A stretch of DNA of 14,654 nt from JAGLCY01 sp965369705 (GTDB lineage: Bacteria > Krumholzibacteriota > Krumholzibacteriia > LZORAL124-64-63), in NCBI GenBank assembly GCA_965369705.1, contig CBDURF010000081.1, positions 1-14,654 of the forward strand, given 5' to 3'. The translations under genes were made by a program, and so were the position numbers. Position 1 is the first letter of the stretch, and every line of letters begins with the position of its first letter. This document shows positions 1 through 7,492 of this stretch, piece by piece. The notes beneath the pieces are model-generated. The model was not told the origin of the DNA. It searched no databases and was given only the letters and a program-made list of their open reading frames with translations.

Positions 1-1135
1 CCGCCTTCAGGTCGTCTACCAGATCTTCCTGTTCCCAGGTGAACTGGACATCGTCCCGGCCGAAGTGGCCATAGGCCGCGGTCTTCAGGAAAACCGGCTC
101 GCGAAGTTTGAGCCGGGCGATAATACCCTGGGGAGTCATATCCGCCACCTTGCGGACCGCCGCGGTGATCTTCTCGTCCGGCACCTGTCCGGTGCCGTAA
201 CAATCGACATTGATCGAAACGGGCTCCGCCACGCCGATGGCGTAGGCCACCTGCACCTGGCAGCGATCCGCGAGACCGGCCGCCACGATATTGCGGGCCA
301 GATGCCGCGTGGCGTAGGCGCCGGAACGGTCAACCTTGGTGGAATCCTTGCCGCTGAAGGCGCCGCCGCCATGGCAGGCACTGCCGCCGTAGGTATCCAC
401 GATGATCTTTCGTCCGGTCAGGCCGCAATCACCGAGGGGCCCGCCCACCACGAAACGGCCCGTGGGATTGATGTGGGTCTTGTAGCCGTCGTAGTTCACA
501 TCGAACCTCTTGAGGACAGGCCGGATGACGTGCTGGTCGATGGCGTCCCGCAGGTCCTCAAGGGATATGCCCTCGTCGTGCTGGGTGGAAACGACCACCG
601 TGTCAATGGCGACGGGCTTGTGGTCCTCGTAGAGACAGGTCACCTGCGTCTTGCCGTCGGGTCGCACCCAGGGCAGGGTGCCGTCCTTACGCACCAGAGC
701 AAGCTGCTGCGCCATCCGATGGGCCACGGTCAGGGGCAGGGGCATCAGCACGTCGGTTTCCCTGCAGGCGTAACCGAACATCAGGCCCTGGTCGCCGGCA
801 CCGCCGGGGTTGACGCCCATCGCGATGTCGGGCGACTGTTCATCCAGCGTGGTCAGAACCGCACAGGTGTCGGCGTCGAAACCGTAGTCCGCGGAGGTAT
901 AACCGATGTCCCGGATGGTTTTGCGAACCAGCGTGGGAATATCGATATAGGTCCGCGTGGTAATTTCCCCGCCCAGGCAGGCCATGCCCGTGGTGACCAT
1001 GGTTTCACAGGCCACCCTTCCTTCCGGGTCCTTGGCCATGATGGCGTCCACCACGGCGTCGGAGATCTGGTCGGCCACCTTATCTGGATGCCCTTCGGTC
1101 ACTGATTCGCTGGTGAACAGAAACCTTTTGCTCAT
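1..1135 (-). CDS. metK: S-adenosylmethionine synthetase (methionine adenosyltransferase), 3' end cut by window edge
   Basis: Makes S-adenosylmethionine from methionine and ATP in the cytoplasm. The reading frame is open from ATG at 1135 to the window edge. The N-terminus reads MSKRFLFTSESVTEGHPDK, with the family ATP-binding GHPDK. Further along are GAGDQGLMFGYA, the glycine-rich GGGAFSGKDSTKVDRS loop and the near-terminal AAYGHFGRDD. The loop has Ser where GKDPTKVDRS or GKDPSKVDRS is usual. The visible part ends about 25 residues after YGHFGR, where the E. coli enzyme is also nearly finished, so only a few residues should be missing. A good ribosome-binding site (GGAAGGAAG) precedes the ATG. 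The gene lies 62 bp downstream of the nucleotidyltransferase, with a small hairpin between them, so it may be cotranscribed or partly insulated. Family identity is certain from the motifs; membership of the upstream operon is inferred. Confidence 0.97.
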   Translation of the reverse strand, partial: MSKRFLFTSESVTEGHPDKVADQISDAVVDAIMAKDPEGRVACETMVTTGMACLGGEITTRTYIDIPTLVRKTIRDIGYTSADYGFDADTCAVLTTLDEQSPDIAMGVNPGGAGDQGLMFGYACRETDVLMPLPLTVAHRMAQQLALVRKDGTLPWVRPDGKTQVTCLYEDHKPVAIDTVVVSTQHDEGISLEDLRDAIDQHVIRPVLKRFDVNYDGYKTHINPTGRFVVGGPLGDCGLTGRKIIVDTYGGSACHGGGAFSGKDSTKVDRSGAYATRHLARNIVAAGLADRCQVQVAYAIGVAEPVSINVDCYGTGQVPDEKITAAVRKVADMTPQGIIARLKLREPVFLKTAAYGHFGRDDVQFTWEQEDLVDDLKA

Positions 1136-1149
1136 GTCGCTTCCTTCCC

Positions 1150-1176
1150 AAAAATTCGGGCCCGGTTGTCCCGGGC
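1150..1176 (-). terminator. Possible weak terminator or attenuator hairpin before metK
   Basis: On the minus strand GCCCGG-GACAA-CCGGGC forms a 6-bp GC stem with a 5-nt loop. It is followed, after CGAA, by a run of five T residues. The T run is short and offset from the stem, and the metK ribosome-binding site follows at once, so this may slow or attenuate transcription rather than stop it. Alternatively it is only a stable leader structure. Seen directly; function inferred. Confidence 0.35.
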
Positions 1177-1197
1177 TAACCGACATTGTTTCATTAT

Positions 1198-2175
1198 TCA
1201 ACTTGTTCCGGCGGTGATTTCACTGAAATCCCCCACGTTGATTTCTCCCGTCACTCCGGACAGGAAACACTGGTCTCCGACCAGGCTCCGGTCAAGCCTG
1301 CATTGCACCAGACGACTTCCCGCCCCGATAACACAGTCGCGGAGTTCACAGTTCTCGATGACCACCCCCGGCCCGACTGAAACGTTGGGACCGATGGTCG
1401 ACCCGGTGATGACCGCGTCCGAAGCAACGCTGCAGGGATTGACGATGCCCGCGGCAGTTCCTTGACCCCCGTATCTCTCCAACAGGATGCGGTTCGTCTC
1501 GAGCCAGGTTTCCTTCTTGCCACAATCGTACCAGTCGGTCACCGGAACGGTATTGAAGGGAACCCCCTCCTCAACCATCATCTGCAAAGCGTCGGTCAAT
1601 TGGTACTCGCCCCGGGTCCGGATGTCCTGCGCGACGATCCGGTCGAGCGCCCGCCACAGGGCCCCTGCGTCCCGGAACAGATAGGCTCCCACGATGGCCA
1701 GATTGCTGGGCGGCACTTCGGGCTTTTCGACGAACCGCTTGACGTTCTCGCCGTCCATCTCCACGACGCCGAACCGCCGGGGATCCTCCACCTCGCGCAC
1801 GGCGATCATGCTGTTGGGCGAGGCCAGAAGTGCGGAATAATCCGCCTTGAGGATCGTATCGCCGAGAATGCAGAAGAAGGCTTCGTCCCCCAGGGCCCCG
1901 CGGGCGGTCCAGATGGCGTGTCCGAGTCCGAGTCGCTCGGTCTGCTCGACGAAGGTGATATCCAGGTCCGGGCGTTCGCGGGTGAACCACCGGCGGACCT
2001 CATCCCCGTGATAACCGACGATCAGCACGAAGCCCTCGATGCCCGCCTCGGTCAGATCGTCCATGATATGGGCCAGGATAGGCTTGCCGGCCACGTGGAG
2101 CAAGGACTTGGGCTTGTTGAGGGTGTGGGGGCGAAGCCGGGTGCCGATCCCGGCCGCGGGTATGACGGCCTTCAT
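1198..2175 (-). CDS. Sugar-phosphate nucleotidyltransferase with left-handed beta-helix tail
   Basis: Transfers a nucleotidyl group from an NTP to a sugar-1-phosphate, giving an NDP-sugar for surface polysaccharide synthesis. The 325-residue protein opens with the nucleotide-binding signature AAGIGTRLRPHT (about residues 8-19) and KPK at 21-23. LGD at 104-106 supplies the metal-binding Asp. FVEKP lies near 148-152 and GEYQLTDAL near 189-197. Residues about 245-318 are hexapeptide-like repeats (VITGSTIGPNVSVGPG, CVIGAGS), a left-handed beta-helix tail as in long RmlA-like and GlmU-like enzymes. ATG at 2175 is preferred because AGGAG sits 5 nt upstream; an in-frame GTG at 2181 abuts that site. 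It follows the phosphosugar isomerase by 47 bp, which fits a sugar-activation role. Specificity (glucose, mannose, GlcNAc; dTTP, UTP or GTP) cannot be read from the sequence. Confidence 0.9.
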   Translation of the reverse strand: MKAVIPAAGIGTRLRPHTLNKPKSLLHVAGKPILAHIMDDLTEAGIEGFVLIVGYHGDEVRRWFTRERPDLDITFVEQTERLGLGHAIWTARGALGDEAFFCILGDTILKADYSALLASPNSMIAVREVEDPRRFGVVEMDGENVKRFVEKPEVPPSNLAIVGAYLFRDAGALWRALDRIVAQDIRTRGEYQLTDALQMMVEEGVPFNTVPVTDWYDCGKKETWLETNRILLERYGGQGTAAGIVNPCSVASDAVITGSTIGPNVSVGPGVVIENCELRDCVIGAGSRLVQCRLDRSLVGDQCFLSGVTGEINVGDFSEITAGTS

Positions 2176-2222
2176 GCTCACTCCTGTGGACCGGCCAACC
2201 GCAGAACCCCGGCCGGATCGGT

Positions 2223-3311
2223 TTACTGGGGTTCCCCCAGGGCTTCCTTCAGCCTGACGATGCGATCGACCGGTAACGGGTCGACCCGATTCAACCGGGC
2301 CAGATGACAGGACAAGTAATCTCCGTATTGGACCAGCGACAAGGTGCGGTCCAAGGCCCCCGGAGCGGAGGATTTGATTTCATGGATGTCCGGGAACTCG
2401 TCAGCCAGAAGTTGCCGGGTCAATTCCACCCGGCGGTCGATGCGCTCATTGTCACTCATTCCCCGCAGGATGAGAAGGACGAATCGCCCCCGGTCGGCGG
2501 GGTCCAGGCTCCAGCCGACCAGGTCGTTGTGGTTCAGTTCCGGAAATGCCGCCAGACAGGCGGGCACCTTGCTGTTCTCGTTCAGTTGGGCCTTGAGCCG
2601 CAAGCCGGCGGCGTGGGCCTCGGCTCCGGCGGTGTAGATGACCGGCACCTTGCCCACCAGGGTCGCCGCGAGTTCGGCGGCCGGCGGATTCCCTTCCGGA
2701 TCAGCCTGGATGGATTTCATGTCGTTGCCGTCCGCCACCACGGGGGACAACCTGGCTGCACGATAGGCGTTCAGGGTCGCCGCGGCCCTGGCAAGGGTGG
2801 TGTCCGCATCCGCCACCAGACCCAGGCGGCCCAGGCTGCGTACCACCGCTCCCAGGCCCAGGCCCAGGGAGGCGCGCGGAGGTAGTCCGCCGGGCAGGAT
2901 CACCGCGGGAAACCCCTCGGCGGAGGCCAACGCGGCGAGGCTGCCCCCCGAAGTGACGGCCAATCGGGCGCAACCTCGCTTGCCGGCCTCGTGGGCGCCG
3001 GCAAGGGTTTCCTCGGTATCTCCCGAATAACTGCAGCAGAGAATGAGATCTCCGGGACCGGCCCAATGGGGCAGACCGTAATCCCGCCAAACGGCCAGGT
3101 GAACCCGCCCGTGCGCCAGCAGGGGTTGGATCAGATCGCCGGCGATGGCCGACCCGCCCATCCCGCACAGAATGACCCGCCCTGGACCGGCGTCGGGAGG
3201 GCGAACTTCGGCCAGGCCGTCCAGATGGGCGCTTTCCAGGAGCTGGTCGCCGAGCGCATGGACCAGGGAGAACATCCGTCGAGTGCCGGGTTCAGGCCCG
3301 CTGTTCATCAT
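2223..3311 (-). CDS. Bifunctional phosphoglucose/phosphomannose isomerase (SIS family)
   Basis: Expected to interconvert glucose-6-P or mannose-6-P with fructose-6-P in the cytoplasm. The 362-residue protein has two SIS folds. GMGGSAIAGD at about 50-59 and SYSGDTEETL at about 94-103 bind phosphosugar. LPGGLPPRASLG near 139-150 is the PRxS-type motif of this family. FPELNHNDLVGW (about 256-267) carries the Glu and His expected in the active site, and the C-terminal IVRLKEAL (near 351-358) carries the conserved Lys. The start ATG overlaps the Enzyme I stop codon (ATGA) and has GGAGG 6 nt upstream; a second ATG follows at once. Tight coupling to the PTS genes suggests it handles hexose phosphate delivered by the mannose-family permease. 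Length and motifs match the archaeal/bacterial bifunctional family rather than classical Pgi. Activity on both substrates is inferred from the family. Confidence 0.9.
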   Translation of the reverse strand: MMNSGPEPGTRRMFSLVHALGDQLLESAHLDGLAEVRPPDAGPGRVILCGMGGSAIAGDLIQPLLAHGRVHLAVWRDYGLPHWAGPGDLILCCSYSGDTEETLAGAHEAGKRGCARLAVTSGGSLAALASAEGFPAVILPGGLPPRASLGLGLGAVVRSLGRLGLVADADTTLARAAATLNAYRAARLSPVVADGNDMKSIQADPEGNPPAAELAATLVGKVPVIYTAGAEAHAAGLRLKAQLNENSKVPACLAAFPELNHNDLVGWSLDPADRGRFVLLILRGMSDNERIDRRVELTRQLLADEFPDIHEIKSSAPGALDRTLSLVQYGDYLSCHLARLNRVDPLPVDRIVRLKEALGEPQ

Positions 3312-5062
3312 CGGTCTCCTCCGTTTCCCCGCTGGCGTTTTCGTTCGGCGATGTATTCCGCAAGCCAGCTATCCGCCTCGTCGGGGGTGGCCAGGGACAT
3401 CAGGTGATCGGCGACCCGCCGGGCCTCATCATATGCAGTCCACCTGATGACCTGCTTGATCTTCGGCAGGGCGGCCGAGTGGAGACTGATCTCGTCGAGG
3501 CCGAGTCCCAGCAGCACCTCGGCCAGACGGGTTTCCGAACCCATCTCCCCACAAAGCCCGACCGGAATGCCCGCCCGGTGGGCTGCCTCCACGGTCATGC
3601 GGATGCTGCGCAGGATGGCCGGATGGAGCGGCCGATAGAGATAGCTGACCCGGCTGTTGCCCCGGTCCATGGCCAGGGTGTACTGGATGAGATCGTTGGT
3701 CCCAATGCTGAAGAAATCGCACTCGGCGGCCAGGGTATCGGCCGCCAGCACGGCCGAAGGGGTTTCGATCATGATGCCCAGCGGCAGATCAGGGTCGTAC
3801 GTGACATCTCCGGCCTCCAACTCGGCAATCGCCTCGGCCACCACCTGGCGCGCCTCGCGCAGCTCCTGCACCCCGGTGACCATGGGGAACATCAACTTGA
3901 CCCTACCGGCGGCGGCGGCTCGGTGAATGGCCTTGATCTGCGTCTTGAACAGCAGCCGGTTCGCCAGTGAATATCGGATGCCGCGCCAGCCCAGAAAGGG
4001 ATTGTACTCCCGTTTCGCGCCCAGATAGTCCGAGACCTTGTCGCCACCCACGTCCAAGGTACGGAAGACCACCGGCCGGCCGTCCATGCGACGCACGATT
4101 TCCGAATAGACCCGGACCTGGTCGTCCTCCGTGGGAATGGTTTGATGCTGGAAGAACAGGTATTCGGTGCGCAGCAGTCCGATGCCCTCGGCGCCCCGGG
4201 CCAGGGCCTCCTCGACCTCGACCGGCAGTTCGATGTTGGCCATCATCCGGACCCGGTGCCCGTCGGGCGTGACGGCTTCCAGATCCTTCAGGTGTTCCAG
4301 CTTCCGGTTGACCACGACCTGCTGACGCGTAAGCATCCTGAATTTTTCCAGGGTCTGCTCGTCGGGATCCGTTACGATGACGCCGTCCGTTCCGTCGACC
4401 GCCACCTGCTGTCCCGGCTTCAGATCCACGGCCCGGCCCTTGAGGCCGACCACCGCGGGCACGCCGATCGACCGGGCCAGAATGGCCACGTGGCTGGTGT
4501 TTCCCCCCTCGTCCATTGCGAAACCCAACACGTTGTTGCGGCCCAGGAACGCCGTGTCGCTGGGAACCAGGTTGTGGGCGGCGATGATGGAGGGAACTTC
4601 GGGCGGAACCAGGTGCTGGGGATCAACATCGTTGAAGCTCCGTAGAACACGTTGCTCGACGTCCCGCAGGTCGTTGACCCGTTCGCGAAAGGTCTCAACC
4701 TCGATTTCCAGGAAGCGGGCGGCGAGCTTGCCCACGGTACGGGCGAAGGCCGCTTCGGCGTTGATCCTCTCGAGGCGGATGACCTCCAGGGTGGCGTCCC
4801 ACACCATCTCGTCTTCCAGGATCAACAACTGGCTGGACAGGATCTCACTGCCTTCCGGTCCGAGTTCGCTTGACAGCCGGGCGATCAGTTCCTGCAGACC
4901 CTCCCGGCTCTTTGCGACAGCGCCACCGAAACGCTGGATCTCGGCGGGAACCTCGTCCAGGGCCAGGGACCGGCGCACCGGCACGATGGCCATCTGCCGG
5001 ATGGCGTGCACCGGACCTGCGGCGTACCCTGGGGAGGCGGCGATGCCCGGAAAGGATTCCAT
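3308..5062 (-). CDS. ptsI: PTS Enzyme I (phosphoenolpyruvate-protein phosphotransferase)
   Basis: Takes phosphate from phosphoenolpyruvate and passes it to HPr, the first step of the sugar PTS. The 584-residue length is normal for a stand-alone Enzyme I; there is no GAF domain as in PtsP. The N-terminal domain begins with GIAASPGYAAGPV. The phosphohistidine loop is GGNTSHVAILARSIGVPAVVG, with active His191. The PEP-binding barrel shows GLLRTEYLF (near 295-303), FRTLDVGGDK (333-342), NPFLGWRGIR (354-363), SIGTNDLIQYTLAMDRGN (452-469) and GLCGEMGSE with catalytic Cys504. All catalytic positions appear intact. The start lies only 3 bp after the HPr stop, and the stop overlaps the isomerase start, so HPr, EI and isomerase should be translated from one message. 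Confidence 0.97.
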   Translation of the reverse strand: MESFPGIAASPGYAAGPVHAIRQMAIVPVRRSLALDEVPAEIQRFGGAVAKSREGLQELIARLSSELGPEGSEILSSQLLILEDEMVWDATLEVIRLERINAEAAFARTVGKLAARFLEIEVETFRERVNDLRDVEQRVLRSFNDVDPQHLVPPEVPSIIAAHNLVPSDTAFLGRNNVLGFAMDEGGNTSHVAILARSIGVPAVVGLKGRAVDLKPGQQVAVDGTDGVIVTDPDEQTLEKFRMLTRQQVVVNRKLEHLKDLEAVTPDGHRVRMMANIELPVEVEEALARGAEGIGLLRTEYLFFQHQTIPTEDDQVRVYSEIVRRMDGRPVVFRTLDVGGDKVSDYLGAKREYNPFLGWRGIRYSLANRLLFKTQIKAIHRAAAAGRVKLMFPMVTGVQELREARQVVAEAIAELEAGDVTYDPDLPLGIMIETPSAVLAADTLAAECDFFSIGTNDLIQYTLAMDRGNSRVSYLYRPLHPAILRSIRMTVEAAHRAGIPVGLCGEMGSETRLAEVLLGLGLDEISLHSAALPKIKQVIRWTAYDEARRVADHLMSLATPDEADSWLAEYIAERKRQRGNGGDR

Positions 5063-5065
5063 GAT

Positions 5066-5344
5066 CTAGGTGGAGTCCTCGGTAATCGCCAAGTCGACCT
5101 CGATCAACTGGACGAGCTGTTTGAGTGCGGCCTCTTCGTCGAGACCGGCGGCCTCGATGACGATTTCGGTGCCGAATTCCGCAGCCAGGCTCGCCAGCCC
5201 CATGATGCTCTTGGCGTTGGCGATTCGTCCGTTATAACGGATAGTGACTTCGGACTCGAAGGTTTTGGTCAGTTTGACGATCCGCCCGGCGGCACGCAGA
5301 TGGAAACCTACCGGATCGGATACGGTCGCGGTCACAGTCTTCAA
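5066..5344 (-). CDS. ptsH: HPr phosphocarrier protein with both His15 and Ser46 sites
   Basis: Small cytoplasmic phosphocarrier that takes phosphate from Enzyme I at His15 and gives it to EIIA. The 92-residue protein has GFHLRAAGRIVK, with His15 and Arg17 in place, and AKSIMGLASL, with Ser46, the target of HPr kinase. Positions 16 and 18 are Leu and Ala where classical HPr has Ala/Thr and Pro (HARPA); NPr-like and some regulatory HPr proteins also vary here. The start must be TTG at 5344, because no in-frame ATG lies between it and an upstream stop, and this start gives the canonical His15 and Ser46 numbering. AAGGGA lies about 9 nt upstream. A mini-ORF with a stronger ribosome-binding site ends across the TTG (TTGA), so translation may be coupled. 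The gene sits between EIID and Enzyme I. Confidence 0.95.
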   Translation of the reverse strand: MKTVTATVSDPVGFHLRAAGRIVKLTKTFESEVTIRYNGRIANAKSIMGLASLAAEFGTEIVIEAAGLDEEAALKQLVQLIEVDLAITEDST

Positions 5345-5388
5345 TGGTGGAATCCCTTGGAATTATCGAGAAAGATTGTCAGGGCCAT
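5341..5388 (-). other. Candidate 15-codon leader ORF overlapping the ptsH start
   Basis: The ATG at 5388 has GGAGAG 7 nt upstream and reads MALTIFLDNSKGFHH before a TGA that shares bases with the ptsH TTG start (TTGA). The arrangement fits translational coupling to a gene with a weak start codon. It may equally be chance, as 48 bases is short. No homology can be claimed. Confidence 0.3.
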
Positions 5389-5406
5389 AATTTAACTCTC
5401 CACGGG

Positions 5407-6192
5407 TCAAATGGCAAAAGTCAGAAGCAACGCCAGGACGAGGGCCGCCAGGATCAGGAGTTCCCCCGGCAGGCGCTTGCGCAGAACCACGGGCAGGCCC
5501 ATGCCCAGCCCCGTTCCGATCCACAACAGGCCCCGGTCCGCCACCACCCCCGCTTCGGTGACCTGGGCGAGATACAACCCGGCCACCATTCCCGTCAGAA
5601 CCATGCCCGCACGCTTCGTCCTGGCGATCCACATGTGCCACCGCGGGTCGATGAGCAGGTCGACGATGTCCATCCCCAGGTCGTACCCCTTGCGCAGCGC
5701 CATCCAGCGCAGAAAAAATTGGCCCACCGCGAAAATGGCGATCACCGCCAGCACGGAAGAGATGTGGCCCAGCAGGCCGACAAGACAGATCGCCATGACC
5801 AGGGTCGGCCGCAAACCCAGCCAGAACAGCTGATCGCCCAGCGAGGCCAGAGCCCGCCCCACCGAATCCCGGAAGGTGCCGATCACTCCCGGCAGGACCT
5901 CCCGCCCGGCGTCCCGATCGTCTTCCAGGCGTACCAGTCCACCGATGAGAAAATTGGCCAGATAGGGGTTTGTATTGAAAAAGCCGTAGTACCGTCGGCA
6001 GAAGACCCGATCCCGGTTCAGGTCACCCCGGTTCCGGCGCAACCAGGGCAGGACGGTCCACAGCAGGCCCAGGTTCTGCATGCGCTGCTGATTCCAGGAA
6101 GCCTGCAAGGTCAGGGAGCGCAGGAACAGGGACCATCGCAACCGCGGAGACAGCCGAGCGGTACGGGGATTGGCCGGGCGGATCAGATCCAT
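5407..6192 (-). CDS. PTS mannose-family Enzyme IID subunit
   Basis: Second membrane component of a mannose-family permease; with EIIC it moves the sugar across the inner membrane. The 261-residue protein has RSLTLQASWNQQRMQNLGLL near the N-terminus, corresponding to the family segment with N-x-x-RMQNLGF. It also has FFNTNPYLANFLIGG, ALASLGDQLFWLGLRP (the GD-x-x-FW motif) and several C-terminal hydrophobic helices. It is slightly shorter than usual. The open frame extends upstream to 6561, but that part only shadows EIIC in another frame and lacks family sequence. ATG at 6192, with CGGAAG 7 nt upstream, is the sensible start. It lies 50 bp after the EIIC stop. A mini-ORF with a good ribosome-binding site bridges the gap. 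The sugar is unknown. Confidence 0.92.
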   Translation of the reverse strand: MDLIRPANPRTARLSPRLRWSLFLRSLTLQASWNQQRMQNLGLLWTVLPWLRRNRGDLNRDRVFCRRYYGFFNTNPYLANFLIGGLVRLEDDRDAGREVLPGVIGTFRDSVGRALASLGDQLFWLGLRPTLVMAICLVGLLGHISSVLAVIAIFAVGQFFLRWMALRKGYDLGMDIVDLLIDPRWHMWIARTKRAGMVLTGMVAGLYLAQVTEAGVVADRGLLWIGTGLGMGLPVVLRKRLPGELLILAALVLALLLTFAI

Positions 6193-6233
6193 GAAATCAC
6201 TTCCGTTACCGAATAACTCACATACAGTTTCAC
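6183..6233 (-). other. Candidate 16-codon ORF bridging EIIC and EIID
   Basis: A GTG at 6233 has GAGGAG 5 nt upstream; that site overlaps the EIIC stop. The frame reads MKLYVSYSVTEVISWI and stops 10 bases inside EIID, in a different frame from EIID. It could couple EIID translation to EIIC, or mark a small indel in which the original EIID start was this GTG. Weakly supported because of its length. Confidence 0.3.
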
Positions 6234-6242
6234 GGCGTCTCC

Positions 6243-6995
6243 TCAGACGACATAGCGGGCCACCAGGAAGGTGCAGACCATGCCCAGGGCCACCCAGGGC
6301 CAGCTGGATTTCAAACCGTACCGGTCGATCATGGTCCCGACCCCCAACCCGGGCAGCAGCAGCGGCAACGTCCCGAGCGCCGCCTGGAGCACCTGGGGAA
6401 GTTGGGCGAAAAGAGGTATCCATACTCTGAGCATGAGCAGGACGAACAGGATCCCGGAGCCGAAGCCGCGCAGGAAGGTGGTCAGCAGACAACGGAGATG
6501 CAGCTGCTCGATCCTGCCCAGCCGGCCGTCGCGGAGGCTGTGGAGACCCTTCAGCATCCACATCCCATGGAGTCGGCGTTCAGCCTGAATGAGAATATGA
6601 CCCAGCAGACTCAACAGGCCCGCCCCCAGAATGACCCACCCCAGCAGCTGCCAGGTTCCTGCCGGATCACCGGCCAGGACAGGTGGCAGCGGCCGGCCGC
6701 CCAGCAGCGTTCCGGCCACGGCGGCAACCGCCGCGCTGGTGTGATCACCGGTGAACGTCTGGCCGACAGGCAGATTTCCGGCCAGGACGAGTTGCAGGGG
6801 CAGCCCCACGGCCAACCCGGTCAGGGGGTCGCCGCACAGGTATCCCGTCAGGACGGCCGCCGGCAGGGGCTGGCCGAACCAGGTCTGGGCCAAGGCGGTA
6901 TCGTCGAGGGCCAGAATCCCGGCCAGAAGTCCCAGGACGAGCAGGGAGGACCAGGTGGGATCGGACACCAGGGCCAGGGGGACCCAGGGGGCCAT
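6243..6995 (-). CDS. PTS mannose-family Enzyme IIC subunit
   Basis: Membrane channel subunit of a mannose/fructose/sorbose-type permease. The 250-residue protein is almost wholly hydrophobic and rich in Leu, Gly and Ala. It has GLLAGILALDDTALAQTWFGQPLPA near the N-terminus, corresponding to the family helix ending near the QTM/QTW segment. GYLCGDPLTGLAVGLPLQLVLAG follows (family pattern G-x-x-GD-x-x-x-G-x-x-x-G-x-x-x-QL), then NLPVGQTFTGDHTSAAVAA. The start ATG overlaps the EIIB stop (TAATG) with GGGGGAG 8 nt upstream, so the two are translationally coupled. Motifs and operon position make the assignment firm; substrate cannot be told. Confidence 0.93.
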   Translation of the reverse strand: MAPWVPLALVSDPTWSSLLVLGLLAGILALDDTALAQTWFGQPLPAAVLTGYLCGDPLTGLAVGLPLQLVLAGNLPVGQTFTGDHTSAAVAAVAGTLLGGRPLPPVLAGDPAGTWQLLGWVILGAGLLSLLGHILIQAERRLHGMWMLKGLHSLRDGRLGRIEQLHLRCLLTTFLRGFGSGILFVLLMLRVWIPLFAQLPQVLQAALGTLPLLLPGLGVGTMIDRYGLKSSWPWVALGMVCTFLVARYVV

Positions 6996-7492
6996 TAGAA
7001 CTTCTCCCCCATCTCCTGGATCTGGGCCTCATCGAGCAGATACTCCCGACCGCCGGGCACCTGCTGGGCCGACAGGGTCATTTCCATTTCCAGCAGGCGC
7101 GAGAAGGCTTTCAAATCCTGGCGGTCCACGTAGAGGAAGGGCAGCATTTCCCGTTTGCCGGCGCCGAAGTGCAGGCCGCCCACGTTGATCTCGCTGACCG
7201 GAACGCCGATCCTCACCAATTCAGCCATCTCCTCGGGAGACCCCGTCATCAGCAAAACCCGTTCGGCGAGGTGTTCATGATCGGCCAGCCTGGCTGCGGC
7301 CTTGGACACGGGCAGGATGGAGACCTCAATGTTCGGGGGCACTGTGCTGGAGTAGACCCTCGTCTGCCAGGAATCAGCCGCTATGGCATTGTTGGCCAGC
7401 AGAATCCGGTCGGGACGCAGTTGTTCACTCCACCCGACGGTCACCTGGCCATGAATGAGGCGGTCGTCGATGCGGGCCAGAACCACCGGCAT
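6995..7492 (-). CDS. PTS mannose-family Enzyme IIB subunit
   Basis: Cytoplasmic phosphocarrier that receives phosphate from EIIA and gives it to the incoming sugar. The 165-residue protein begins ARIDDRLIHGQVTVGW, the family signature containing the active His (His14 here). ILLANNAIAADSWQ and the central NVGGLHFGAGKREM are also typical (family pattern NxGG). It ends in a helical C-terminal section. Start and stop overlap both neighbours by one base (TGATG with EIIA, TAATG with EIIC), and GGAGG lies 6 nt before the ATG. EIIA and EIIB are separate proteins here, whereas E. coli ManX has them fused. Confidence 0.95.
   Translation of the reverse strand: MPVVLARIDDRLIHGQVTVGWSEQLRPDRILLANNAIAADSWQTRVYSSTVPPNIEVSILPVSKAAARLADHEHLAERVLLMTGSPEEMAELVRIGVPVSEINVGGLHFGAGKREMLPFLYVDRQDLKAFSRLLEMEMTLSAQQVPGGREYLLDEAQIQEMGEKF

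Noticed and set aside
65..1105. 346-codon open frame on the plus strand
   Set aside because: It lies opposite metK, whose family motifs are clear; the plus-strand translation has no recognisable motif and reflects GC-rich codon bias.
1136..1197. SAM riboswitch upstream of metK
   Set aside because: The gap is only 62 bases and shows just one small hairpin, not the multi-helix folds of SAM-I or related classes.
2191..2216. CCGGCC/GGCCGG inverted repeat between the isomerase and nucleotidyltransferase genes
   Set aside because: The 14-base loop and absence of a T run make a functional hairpin unlikely; expected by chance in GC-rich DNA.
6193..6561. Upstream extension of EIID to 6561
   Set aside because: This part overlaps EIIC in another frame and lacks EIID sequence; ATG at 6192 has a ribosome-binding site and gives the family N-terminus.
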